Shown one piece after another: positions 1 to 9,373 of a stretch of 64,000 nt of DNA. Numbering within the stretch: the stretch's first letter is position 1; each line of letters starts with the position of its first letter. The DNA lies in assembly GCA_029224185.1 (NCBI GenBank), contig CM055197.1:20096827-20160826 (forward strand), read 5' to 3'. The DNA comes from Karalla daura. Taxonomy: Eukaryota > Chordata > Actinopteri > Chaetodontiformes > Leiognathidae. The position numbers were made by a program, and so were the translations under genes. A model generated the notes under the pieces. It saw nothing but the letters and a program-made list of their open reading frames with translations, did no database searches and was not told where the DNA came from.

Positions 1-72
1 TGATCTTAGAGGTTTAAACTAAGAATTGTCTGATTAGACTTAAGCAACATGTATGGTGTTTCTGTTGTACAG

Positions 73-2363
73 GAGGAACAGGCCAACACCAATCTTGGCA
101 AGTTCCGTAAGCTTCAGCATGAGCTTGATGAAGCTGAAGAGCGAGCTGACATTGCTGAGTCTCAGGTTAACAAACTTCGTGCCAAGAGTCGTGATGTTGG
201 ATCTAAGGTCAGTATAGATTTGCTCTGCTTGGTTCTCGATCATGTCAAGTCTATCTTTCCATCCTACATATTGAATATTACAGTATTGACCACACCGTGG
301 CAGCTGATGTGGATTACTCTTCAAGATACATTACCCGTGGGTGCCAGGGCACTGATATTCTGGCTTTATAAACCATCCCTGTGTGGTCATGGATTGCAGT
401 TTTAGAGTACCTAGGCCTGAGTATAAGCTGGAAGAAGAGTAGGTTTGCATTTTGGGGGAAAAAGAGGTGCTTCAAGCTGCTACGGGTGCACCATTTGTCG
501 ATGGGCAGGGGAGGTGATATCCTCCCTTAAGGCCCGCACAAGCTTCCACGACCACATGGCTCGCAGCATGGCGTGCCGAGCGCCCTGCTTCCTGCATACT
601 TCCGCGACCATACTTCTGAGCTCTGTAATCTTCTTGGCCAGCACAAGGGGGCAGTACAAATCTGTACACAGGCCTGTCCTGCCCCCAAAGTACACGAAGT
701 TGAAGGAGATGTAAACAACTCTGATCCTAGTATTTCTGCGACACAAACACTTCTCCCACCCTAGCGTCTGTGCTATCTCACGTCATGACTTTGCACAGCG
801 GGAACCGTCTTTGTGCTCTGTCAGGGCTGTATTATAGAGGTGGGCGTAGCGGTGGACTTCCTCAACAAGTCTTTTGTCTGAAGTATCACAACAACAACAC
901 TTCTTCTACGCAGCAGAAAAAAAACCCAAGCTCTTCCTGGTTGTCAACAGGGTTTTGAGCCCCAGATTTAGACTCCACCTACTGGTCTGGCGAGTTCGAC
1001 AGGGCGCATGCGCGACCGAAGTGGCCAAAGGTGCAAGGTCTCACTTTTTGGGCTGCACAAAACAGGCCAAGCTGCGGAAGCTTGCACAGGCCTTTAGGCA
1101 TCAGTAGCCACAGGGCCTCCTGCATGCCTTCTTTCTATTTTTCTATTTTTTCTTTCTATTCTTTCAACCCCTATGGAGGGAAGTGAGTTTCATCCTGGTT
1201 GCCCCTAACAAGCCCTTAGACGTTTTAGTAGAGCAATGAGGATGCTTTCTCTCCTTCTGTCTCACACACACAAGCACTGGAGGCATCTCAGGCATTCGGC
1301 ATTCAACCTCGTCCTGAATACCTTCTAGTCATGGGATTGCCAGATGAGAAGCTCATTCCTGCGCAGCCCTTGAAATCTTTCTGTCAGCCTTGCAGCATGG
1401 GCTGTTCAGACCTCAGGAAACAGTTGAGCTGAAGAAAGAAAAAAAAAAGTTTCACTCAAGAAAACTTTCTTGTGGGTGAGCTCCATACTTGCTTCAGTAC
1501 ATGAGGAAAGCTGCAGCCAAATCCTGCATTCTACCCCAGATCTGATCCCAACCGTTTATAAAGGGCAAACTCAGACAAATTTTGGAATCTGCAATGTTTA
1601 TGATACAGTACTAATTTTGCAATTGCTACCACAAAATGCATTCTGGGATACACACCTCCCCGAAGTCCACAAAAGTCTGAATCAATGTATTCTTAATTAA
1701 ATTAAATTTTAATTAAATCCTTAATTAAATAATTAAATCTGGGGTATTTAAGCATACTCCACAAGATGATTACTTTTTTCAAGTACACAAAAACACAAGG
1801 GAGGAGGAGTATGTATATTCAGAAATGAACATAGTGCTTCCACTTGAAAAACATAGGTTACTATTTAAAAAAAACAGAAACTACTAATATTATTGCACTG
1901 GGAGTAGAATGTTGCAGAAGTTGAAAAGACATCACACGTTAATGGGACAATGTGTAATGTGTATATAGTACATGGCCTTTGCTAATAATCTGACACATTC
2001 TTGTTAACAAAGTATTCTAAGTTCATTCAGACATACATATGATGCATAAGCTTGCAGGGCAGCACCATGACAGTCAGCCAGCTTGAACCTTCAGTCACCG
2101 GCAAGGGACTAGTAGCGCTGAAATGTTTTCCCTGTGAGACACAGAAAAGAATATCAGTGAGAGAGGGTTTTTGATACACAGTTTAGCTGCTACTGTAGTT
2201 GCATGTGTGTTTTAAACAGAGAGCCACTAAGTGCACTATTCATTTGAATGCAAAACACAATTTTGCCATTTGGCAGACAAACTGTCCCTTAACCAGAATA
2301 AAACACATCTTGATATTTATTTTTCATTTTCTTTTGTTTCAGAAAGGACATGAAGAAGAATAA
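73..2363 (+). CDS. Myosin heavy chain, 3' end only (upstream tandem copy)
   Basis: This is the C-terminal end of a sarcomeric myosin heavy chain, the thick-filament motor of striated muscle. The gene begins outside the window. Two coding exons are visible. Exon 73-207 (135 nt, 45 codons) follows a TACAG acceptor and ends at AAG|GTCAGT; it encodes the end of the coiled-coil rod (EEQANTNLGKFRKLQ...). Exon 2343-2363 encodes KGHEEE and the TAA stop. Both exons match the last two exons of the complete MYH gene at 9374-21371 in length and phase, and the 45-residue exon differs from that copy at only three residues. The intron between them (208-2342) is about 2.1 kb, against 176 bp in the downstream copy, because of inserted sequence. 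Orientation is the same as the next MYH, so this is a head-to-tail tandem array, as is usual for teleost fast-muscle MYH clusters. Confidence 0.93.
445..1130. repeat. Unclassified GC-rich insert in the MYH intron
   Basis: This segment stands out from its AT-rich flanks by higher G+C and by overlapping open frames of 60-90 codons on both strands. None has a recognisable domain. It is absent from the equivalent 176-bp intron of the downstream MYH copy, so it was probably gained by insertion. I could not define terminal repeats or a target-site duplication, and the element class is unknown. Confidence 0.35.
2027..2131 (-). other. Candidate minus-strand terminal exon, antisense to the MYH intron
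   Basis: On the minus strand an acceptor-like CTGTGTCTCACAG precedes 34 open codons ending in TGA. Read in phase 0 it would continue from the candidate exon at 3795-3866, giving a joined peptide of 58 codons. The segment has a diverged copy at about 30037-30210 with a similar acceptor, but a one-base indel between the copies argues against strong protein-level constraint. It is more likely a non-coding antisense exon or chance; function unknown. Confidence 0.25.
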
Positions 2364-2444
2364 TGTTTTCTCAAGCATGAGCATTTTTGAGTCACCAGTC
2401 ACCTGTAAAGTGGTGTCTCCCTAAACATACTGTTTGTCCAGTAG

Positions 2445-2450
2445 AATAAA
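2445..2450 (+). promoter_or_regulatory. AATAAA poly(A) signal of the upstream MYH gene
   Basis: The hexamer lies 82 bases after the TAA stop, inside CCAGTAGAATAAA. The same CAGTAGAATAAA context occurs after the second MYH stop. A T/G-rich stretch follows at about 2468-2480. Confidence 0.85.
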
Positions 2451-2769
2451 GGAATGTGTATCTGAAACATTGTGTTGGACTTTTCATTGACTTAAGAATA
2501 ATAATCACAGGTAATTATAATTCATGCATTCATCTAACAAAAAACACTGGACTCAACACAAGAGAGACCACTGCTCAGGTAAAGACTACACCTACAGAAT
2601 AAAAAAACAAGGGCAATATATGAAAAGGCCTCACAATGAGTTAACATTATTAACAGAGCTTCTAGAGCTATGACAATTCTAGTCATGCCTCCCATTTACC
2701 ATCAAACTCATGCAGGATCATCTCTTAAGTATTCAACATTTTTAGTATTAAACATAAACACCTCTCTGT

Positions 2770-3490
2770 CAACTACCACCTTAACGTGGTGAAGAGGTTT
2801 GAGGACCCTAGTGAATTTATTTTTTAAATTTCCCAGTTTTGGGATGAATAAAGGCATACCCTAGGAACAGCATTGTTTGGGGCAATTTACAATTGCAATC
2901 CACAGTTTTCTCCTTCAAGGGTCTTCCATGGCAAAGAGGTTTGAGGTGAAGGGTCAGACAGTGTGCTTGAGAAGACCCCTATGACAAGAACAATGATGAG
3001 AAGAAAACCCCAGAGCCCTGGAGCCAGGCCTGGGGGAGGTGCCCACCACCAAGAACCTGGTGGCCAGGTCTTTATAGAGCTTTTATGGCCAGAAGGTGTC
3101 TGGTGATTCAGTAGCCCTTGGATTCCACCATTGATTTTTGCAGATGATGTGGTCCTATTAGCCATATCGAACAGTGACCTCCAGCTATCACTGGCACTGT
3201 TTGTGTCCAAGGTCAGACATCTGGAAGATGCTCAAGGCACTACTACTGCTCCTTAGTATTAAGAAGAGCCAGCTGAGGTGGTTCGGACATATTCCCCGTG
3301 GATGCCTTCCTAGGGAGGTGTTCTAGGCAAGTCCCTCTGGGAGAAGAGACAGAAGCAGACCCAGGATTCACTGGGATTTCCCCCAGAAAAGTTGGTGGAC
3401 GTAGCTGGGGAGAAGTGGGAGAAGTGAGCTTTCCTGCACAAACTGTTGAAGATGAGGTGAACGGGCCCACATTCCAGGAATATATTTAGG
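2770..3490 (+). mobile_element. Degenerate non-LTR retrotransposon (LINE) fragment
   Basis: It starts near a CACCTTAACGTGGTGAAGAGGTTTGAGG segment typical of vertebrate LINE copies. Around 3136 the + strand translates to FADDVVLLA, the reverse transcriptase active-site motif with its double aspartate. Around 3265 it reads KKSQLRWFGHIPRG, typical of the C-terminal part of such LINE polyproteins. The two motifs are closer than in a full element and stops interrupt them, so this is a deleted, inactive relic. Clade assignment is not certain. Confidence 0.6.
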
Positions 3491-3794
3491 CAGAATATAC
3501 ATGTTGGATAGGGGGTAGATAACATTAACAATATCAATCATGTAGAGCAGCATTGGATGCATTGATTGAGTTGAACAATGCCAATAGCTGAACAACAATA
3601 CATTTTTGCAAATTTATAAAAATTGCACCTCAAAGACATATCTTTGATGGATATATGCTACAATATACTTGTAGTGGGCTACAAGCCACAAACATCTATC
3701 CATCTAACTAACTAAATGTTCACACAGAAAACATGGACATTAAACAACGGTGACTAAATTTAGCTTTTTCCATAATACAAAACACAAGACTAAC

Positions 3795-3866
3795 CTGCAT
3801 ATCAGTAGTGGGGTACCGTCGAGAAACAAGCATCTTCTCTACAAACCAAGAGTACAGAGGGTTCAT
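3795..3866 (-). other. Candidate minus-strand coding mini-exon (24 codons)
   Basis: The minus strand shows a strong acceptor (CTTTTGTTCTTTCTTGCAG), then 72 nt beginning with ATG and fully open in phase 0, then a good donor (CAG|GTTAGT). The translation starts MNPLYSWFVEKMLVS and contains no stop. I do not recognise the peptide. It lies about 1.4 kb downstream of the upstream MYH stop, on the opposite strand. It could be an exon of an antisense transcript or a fossil exon from another gene. Support comes only from the splice signals and the open frame. Confidence 0.35.
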
Positions 3867-4289
3867 CTGCAAGAAAGAACAAAAGAGGCTAAATTTCCTG
3901 CAGCTGAGGTTAAAGCACTCTAATATACTGACCTACAATTTATAGCAATTTAGCAACCAATACAATACAATCAATTAACACTGATAGCAAGAGCATATTG
4001 TAGCAAATTAAAAGTTCTGAGACTTCTTAGATTTTCTAAAATATTAGTTTTACATACAAAAAACTATATGATAAACACTTAAAATACCCAACAGTACCTT
4101 TCAGTTAGTTTGCTGTGTCTAGGCATTACCTTGTGAGAAGAGAAGCAGTATTAAGGAGAAGAGTCCACACAGAGATCCACACTCTAGACAAGCAGAAAGA
4201 CAAAGCAAAATAACATCAACTCCTCACCTCCACCAGACCTCAATACCCCTTTAGAAGTAACCTTTCATGACAACACTATACACATACTA

Positions 4290-4905
4290 ACAATAGCTCT
4301 GTTGGCTCGAGTTTCAAACTTAAGTGAGACAAGGTGCCTCGCACCTTCCCTTGTGTTCATGTGATTGTGAAAGTCAGAGACATAGGGACAGCTGAGAATG
4401 AGACCTTTAATGGATGACTGAGTGCTCTGATGGAGCCTGGAATACATGGAGGGATAAGTAAAGGAGATGGAAAATCCAGAGCAAGGACAAGCAGGGACAA
4501 GACCCATTGCAATGTAATGCAGTATATGGAAGGCAGCCGAAGTTCACATTCCATCACTAACCATCATGCTTCCCAGGATTTTGTTTAAACCACAGATTTT
4601 CACCACATCTATGTTTAAATTCCTTGTTCAGCCAAGAAGATAGAGGTTAGAATTAGGCAAATTTTAGGCTGATATGTATTCAGTCAATATCACACATACA
4701 GTTCATAAAATACATAATTGATTTCTCATGGGATTGTCAGCTGTTGCTGCAGGTCAAAGAAAAAATAAAAACTTGTTCTAACCCCCTGCGTCACAAGCTG
4801 TTCACAACCTGTCCTCTGTGCCCCCAAGCCCCCAAAGGCAGCCAGTAGGAATTTCACAAGTTATCTTTGTGCTGAAGGATACAGAGAAGAAAACAATGTC
4901 ATGGT
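4290..4905. repeat. Two non-coding blocks with paralogues downstream of the second MYH
   Basis: Block at 4290-4437 (contains TTTCAAACTTAAGTGAGACAAGG) resembles 24073-24245. Block at 4789-4905 (contains GGAATTTCACAAGTTATCTTTGT) resembles 27682-27780. Indels between the copies break all reading frames, so they are non-coding. Their order after the MYH gene is the same in both places. This fits remnants of an ancient tandem duplication that included the gene's 3' flank, possibly regulatory DNA. An alternative is two members of a dispersed repeat family. Confidence 0.55.
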
Positions 4906-5469
4906 GACAGAAGCAAGCCAAGGACACCTGCAGGAGGTGACTTCTGGGCAGGGATTTAGAGTGCAGGGTTGAAATAGTGTGAATTTGTTTCCGCGCACAA
5001 CATTAATAAAAAACAAATTAATTAAATTATTCTGTTTTCTAAAAATGAAATCAAGAGATTTCAGCCCCCTATTTAAATGCTGAAAGAACAGGGATGATAG
5101 AATGAAATCATGAATGAATGCGGCACAAAATTATACATTATCTGACAATAAGCTTAATGTGAAAGAGCATTATTCAAAACATTAATTGTTCAAAAGGCAT
5201 TAATTGAATTTCAGTGCCTCTGATTTTAAACCAACTCAAAATAGAAGAAGCATATTGATATCTTACAGTATATAAATAGCATCATTAATGCAATAACATA
5301 AATGAGCACATCAACACTTATCAAACGCTTATCAAAAGCAGAATTAAATCAGCCATACATTAATCGTTGTTGAGTTGAGCTGTAGTAATGTTGCCAATGC
5401 ACTTGTTGTAATTATCAAACACCTGATATAACAGACTCAGCCTAAATAACGCTCAAGATGAATGAATCT

Positions 5470-5750
5470 TACTTCATCAGAGGGTTGTGGTTCAATCCCA
5501 GCCCTGTGCAGCATGCATGTCGAAGTGTCCTTGGGCAAGTGACTGATTCCCTTTGATAGATTGCCTCTGATGTTGAGCCATCAGGAGGGAATGTGTGTGA
5601 ATGGTTAAGAAAGAGCTCCTGGTTAAAGCAGACGGACCGTGCAGGTGAGCCTCTGTCACTAGTGGGTGAATGTGACTTGTGACGCAGTCTGTAAATCTCT
5701 TTCATGAAGATTAGAAAAGTGCTATATGAGAAACTGCCTATTAACCATTC
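5470..5750 (+). mobile_element. tRNA-derived SINE-like element
   Basis: The left part (GTGGTTCAATCCCAGCC) resembles a B-box of a tRNA promoter. It is followed by GCATGTCGAAGTGTCCTTGGGCAAG, then GTGGGTGAATGTGA and AAAAGTGCTATATGAG. These are the landmarks of a widespread teleost tRNA-SINE family. The copy is diverged. Confidence 0.6.
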
Positions 5751-5759
5751 ATCCATCAA

Positions 5760-6040
5760 TTATCTTACCCACTTCGTATCCGGTGGGCTCATGGAGATCT
5801 GCTGGTGTCCATCAGCATCTCACATAGGGCAAAGACAGGGAGCACACCCTGGACAGGTCACTGGTCCATCCAGGGCACACACACACCATTCACTCAATCA
5901 TCGTGCTAGGGACCATTTGGGGTCTCTCTGATGCATATTTTTGTGGGAGAAAACCTTAATACCTGGAGAAAGCCCATGCACACATGGGGGGGACTTGCAA
6001 ACTCCACAAAGAAATGGCTGGCAGCAGCTGTGTTCGTACA
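5760..6040 (+). repeat. Dispersed teleost repeat, copy 1 of 3
   Basis: Contains CACCCTGGACAGGTCACTGG, then ACCTGGAGAAAGCCCATGCAC and GACTTGCAAACTCCACAAAG. This is the common fish repeat in which a CCCTGGACAGGTC segment precedes a GGAGAAAACCC/CAAACTCCACA segment. Related copies lie at 38694-38990 (same strand) and 63150-63430 (opposite strand). Confidence 0.6.
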
Positions 6041-6118
6041 AGAAGGTTGTGCCTTCTTGATTTTAGGACACGGCACTAACCTCTCCTCTGTCATGTCTGC
6101 TCACTTACATTCTTTAAT

Positions 6119-6370
6119 TCAAATTTGTAAAAGCACAATATACTGCATCTTGTCAGCCTGAATTGCTAGAATTAATCCCTCTGCTTGACTTTCACTGATG
6201 TGCTCCCTCACAACATACGGCAACAGTTCAGCAGCTTGATCTGTTCCATCTCCATCTCTGTCACTTTGAATACTGTACCTGTCTCTCAACATTGGGCCAA
6301 GAGAAACAACTAAATCCACAAAGTCTTGGAAATTCCTGACTGTACTGAAGCCCACTCTCTTGGTCTTCAC
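6119..6370 (-). other. Unidentified minus-strand open frame (83 codons)
   Basis: An 83-codon open frame with protein-like composition (DRYSIQSDRDGDGTDQAAEL... HISESQAEGLILAIQADKM). A possible acceptor (TTATGTTTTGTGAAG) precedes the ACC AAG AGA codons. I do not recognise the family. It lies among repeats, so a transposon-encoded or host exon fossil is the likeliest origin. No neighbouring exon was found. Confidence 0.25.
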
Positions 6371-6767
6371 AAAACATAACAGTCTGATATTTAAGAAAAT
6401 GATTTATGCTGAGCTATTCACTGTGCTGCCTTACTAACTCTGTGCTCCATATCAAGTTGCTGCAACATCAGGCCTGCAAGGAAAACTGAACCTCATCTGC
6501 AAATGGGGAGGCATATTCAACACGCTAGCCTTTAGCATATCTGAGAGCAACTGCCACTAAATTACTACTTTGGATACTAATGCGATCTATGGGTGCTTTC
6601 ATGCCTTTTGTACAAGTCAAATAATAGTGCTTCTACATTCTACATGTTGAATCCAAATCAGTGTCAGCATAGCCCCCCCGACTGGAACACAGTCACTCTG
6701 ACTGGCTGTTCGGCAAGTCAGTCAGTGCAAGAGAGGAAAACACGGAAGTGACATACTTACTTTTACC

Positions 6768-7226
6768 ATGTATTATAAGAACTGGCAACACGGGATACTG
6801 AACCAATCCGCATTTGGAAGAAAGCAGATGCTGTGACGTCACGCTGTGTTGTGAAACTTTTCAGTGGCTTTTCTGTCCTTTGAAACGTCCATGAATTAAA
6901 TTAAATGAATTATGAAATTAGGTATGTTTGTAGCTGAGGGGCGTCCTTTCAACATTTTTACAGCCATTTCTTTTATTATTGCTGTCTATGGGGAAAATGC
7001 ATTTTGGGCTCAATGGGATTTCTGTTATAAAAACTGGATAGGGCGCCACCCCTCTGCCAGCGATCTGATTTTTCCCAGTGGCCAACCTTGGTTTTGCAAC
7101 AGAAATCGCATAGGAATGAATGAGCCACCATGTTTAGTGCTGTTTCCAGCTCTATTAATATATCCATGGTCCATAGGAATGAATGGGTCTCCATGTTTAG
7201 TCTGGTATCCAGTTCTTATAATACAT
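6768..7226. mobile_element. MITE-like element with inverted ends
   Basis: ATGTATTATAAGAACTGG at 6768-6785 is matched by its reverse complement at 7209-7226 (CCAGTTCTTATAATACAT). The interior has no transposase frame. It includes TGACGTCA at 6834-6841 and two tandem 63-bp units at the right end. It is probably a non-autonomous DNA transposon. The true ends and target-site duplication are uncertain. Confidence 0.45.
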
Positions 7227-7235
7227 CCATGAGCC
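7110..7235 (+). repeat. Two tandem 63-bp units
   Basis: Units 7110-7172 and 7173-7235 both begin ATAGGAATGAATG, continue with CCATGTTTAGT, and end ATCCATG. They are the right part of the MITE-like element above. Confidence 0.7.
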
Positions 7236-8755
7236 AAGCACCTCATCTCTGATGAATACGTTCTTTCTAAACAAAATATTATATACCTCTGGGCTGATGC
7301 ATGCTGGAGACTGCTGCTCAATGACAACAGATGTGTTAGTTAGCATTCAAAACTAAGTCTTAGCATTGTCTTATCTCCTGTTTTTGCATGAAAAATACAG
7401 TGTACCACCCCTATGGGTGTGGAGGGGCCCCTCATGCCCCTCATCCATGCACAGAATGAATATGTGAATATCTGTGTGGTGTTTTCCTGTGAAACAGACC
7501 AAGCCTAGGCCCAGGCCTTAATGTCTCTTATCCCTGTGGTTGTCCACTCTCTGTTGGTGCTTCTGATGTATTTATTATAATTTATTTTCATTCAGCTGAT
7601 ATACAGTGTGGTTGCTTGACCTATCCATTCACCCTACCTCCTCTGGTGAGCATGGTGAATTTACCACTCAAGGGTGCATGTCCCCCTGTGAGACCAAGGA
7701 GAATGACAAACCTCTGGTAGTTGACGCCCTGGGAATGAGATCAGACTGTCTCTGAACAGTTCTATTGTTGGTAAAGAAAAAAGAAAACAATGGGCAGTGA
7801 TCAGGGTCAGACTTAGGGCATATATCTGTGAACAGTGGTGAGTGATAATAAAGAGATTTCACAGCTGCGACCTTGGCCTTGTCTTGCATCTCTACAGACA
7901 ACAGCTGCAGCTCTTTATACTCCCTCTTGAAATGTATTTCACACCCTATCACTTGACACACCACCGTTGAACTTTAGATCATGAGATATTTGATGTGCCA
8001 TAAATCCAGGTTGCCACTCAGCTAGCAACTTCATTTATTTTTGACTGTAGTGTATATCAGAAGCCACGTGATATACGTGGTATACATGGCTTCATTATTA
8101 CTTCATTTATCTACCAAGCAGATATCCATGTATTAGAATGTTTCTTTTCAATTTTTTTAAGGACTGAGAAAATAATTAATTAGCTGTTAGGAACCCTATC
8201 GAGTATTGTAGCTTCAACCATGTGCTGATACATGGATTGTGTTTATTGTATTATTAGTTGTTATAATTATTATTGTATTATCCAAACAATGGATATGAAA
8301 GTGAACATAGCTGATTCAAAGTAATCACAAAGTGTTGAGGCTGGAAAGGATTTGAATTGTTTATTTTATTTATAAGATTGTGAGGGCAATTTAAGTAACT
8401 GTAACAAACCCAAATTCTAGAGAGATAAATAAAGTGATTTTCACAACAAATTCTTTCATTCAATGATTTAGGCATACTCAATAAAAAATTGCAGCTCAAT
8501 AAGAAAAAAACATGCTTACATACAACTCCTGCTGTCTGTCCATTGCATCCCCTTTCCATTTGAATAAAACAAAAAAGTATTACTAGATAGACTGAAGCCT
8601 GTCCCTGCTCCCCCACCTCCTGCCTTCCCCTTCCTTTGTCATGTCCCATCTAACGTATTAGTCTGTTGTTCACAAGGTGACAGCACAAATAGCAACACCA
8701 AGCTCTACCCAATTTGGAGAATGCTTTTTGTGAGAGGCAACCTGGATGGCATTTC
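7236..8755. other. Intergenic DNA upstream of the complete MYH gene
   Basis: No supported gene. An imperfect palindrome with a CACGTG E-box lies at 8060-8093. A/T-rich tracts lie at 8340-8420. This interval probably contains the muscle promoter/enhancer elements of the MYH gene, but I can identify no element with confidence beyond the TATA box. Confidence 0.5.
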
Positions 8756-8762
8756 TATAAAA
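8756..8762 (+). promoter_or_regulatory. TATA box of the complete MYH gene
   Basis: TATAAAA lies about 100 bases before the first usable splice donor (AAAG|GTAAGA at 8863) and about 610 bases before the ATG. This fits the usual MYH arrangement of a TATA promoter with short untranslated first exons. Transcription start is inferred near 8786. Confidence 0.65.
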
Positions 8763-8785
8763 TTCATCCCCATATTTGGTTGACT

Positions 8786-9373
8786 AACAACCTTTATTAA
8801 TGCAGAGGCAGTCTGGTGTCAGCCACTGGATCCATCATTTCACTAGACAAGGATTGACAAAGGTAAGAAAAAGCGTTTTAGTTAGACCTTATATGTGATT
8901 AGCCACTTTGAAAATGCTTAAGATATGACATAAATACTTTTTAAAAAATTGTAAAGATTTGTCTACATCAAATAATGCATTAATAAGACTTTTGGTTTGC
9001 ACTTGTCTGCTGAACATAAATAGCACAGATACCAGATACCATCCCGTGGAGTGAAAAACATCTCAGGTAAATTTCCACCTCAATTCTGAGTGCAATGCAG
9101 TGCAGTACAAATTTCTTTGGTGTAGAAGTAGTTATAATTCTTATCTGTTCATAGATACATATATGTAAAACAAATTATTTAATCTGTCATGTCTGACCTT
9201 GAGGAGTTGCTCATGCTCTTGTTAATCTAAACCACCTCTACATGTCTCTATAACTTAAATGTGAGAGGGACATCCAGTAACACTTATTGTTTTCCTGACG
9301 TGTTATGAGAATGATAAGTGGGAATGTATGTGGACACTTGCAACACAATATGTTCTTTTCCAAAGGTTGAAAA
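8786..9373 (+). other. 5'UTR exons of the MYH gene
   Basis: Inferred untranslated exon 1 is about 8786-8862 (donor AAAG|GTAAGA). Exon 2 is about 9029-9066 (acceptor ATAGCACAG, donor TCAG|GTAAAT). Exon 3 starts at 9366 after CCAAAG with eight UTR bases before ATG at 9374. The exon 2 acceptor could also be six bases further right. Confidence 0.6.

Larger units (their letters stand above)
208..2342 (+). other. Enlarged last intron of the upstream MYH gene
   Basis: The intron is bounded by AAG|GTCAGT and TTTCAG|AAAGG. Its left half (about 445-1130) is richer in G+C than the surroundings. It has several short open frames on both strands that resemble no myosin sequence, so it is probably an inserted repeat of unknown family. 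An A/T-rich stretch with TTAATTAAAT repeats lies near 1695-1735. The right part (1981-2157) is a block that recurs at about 30037-30210. No myosin exon is hidden in it. Confidence 0.7.
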
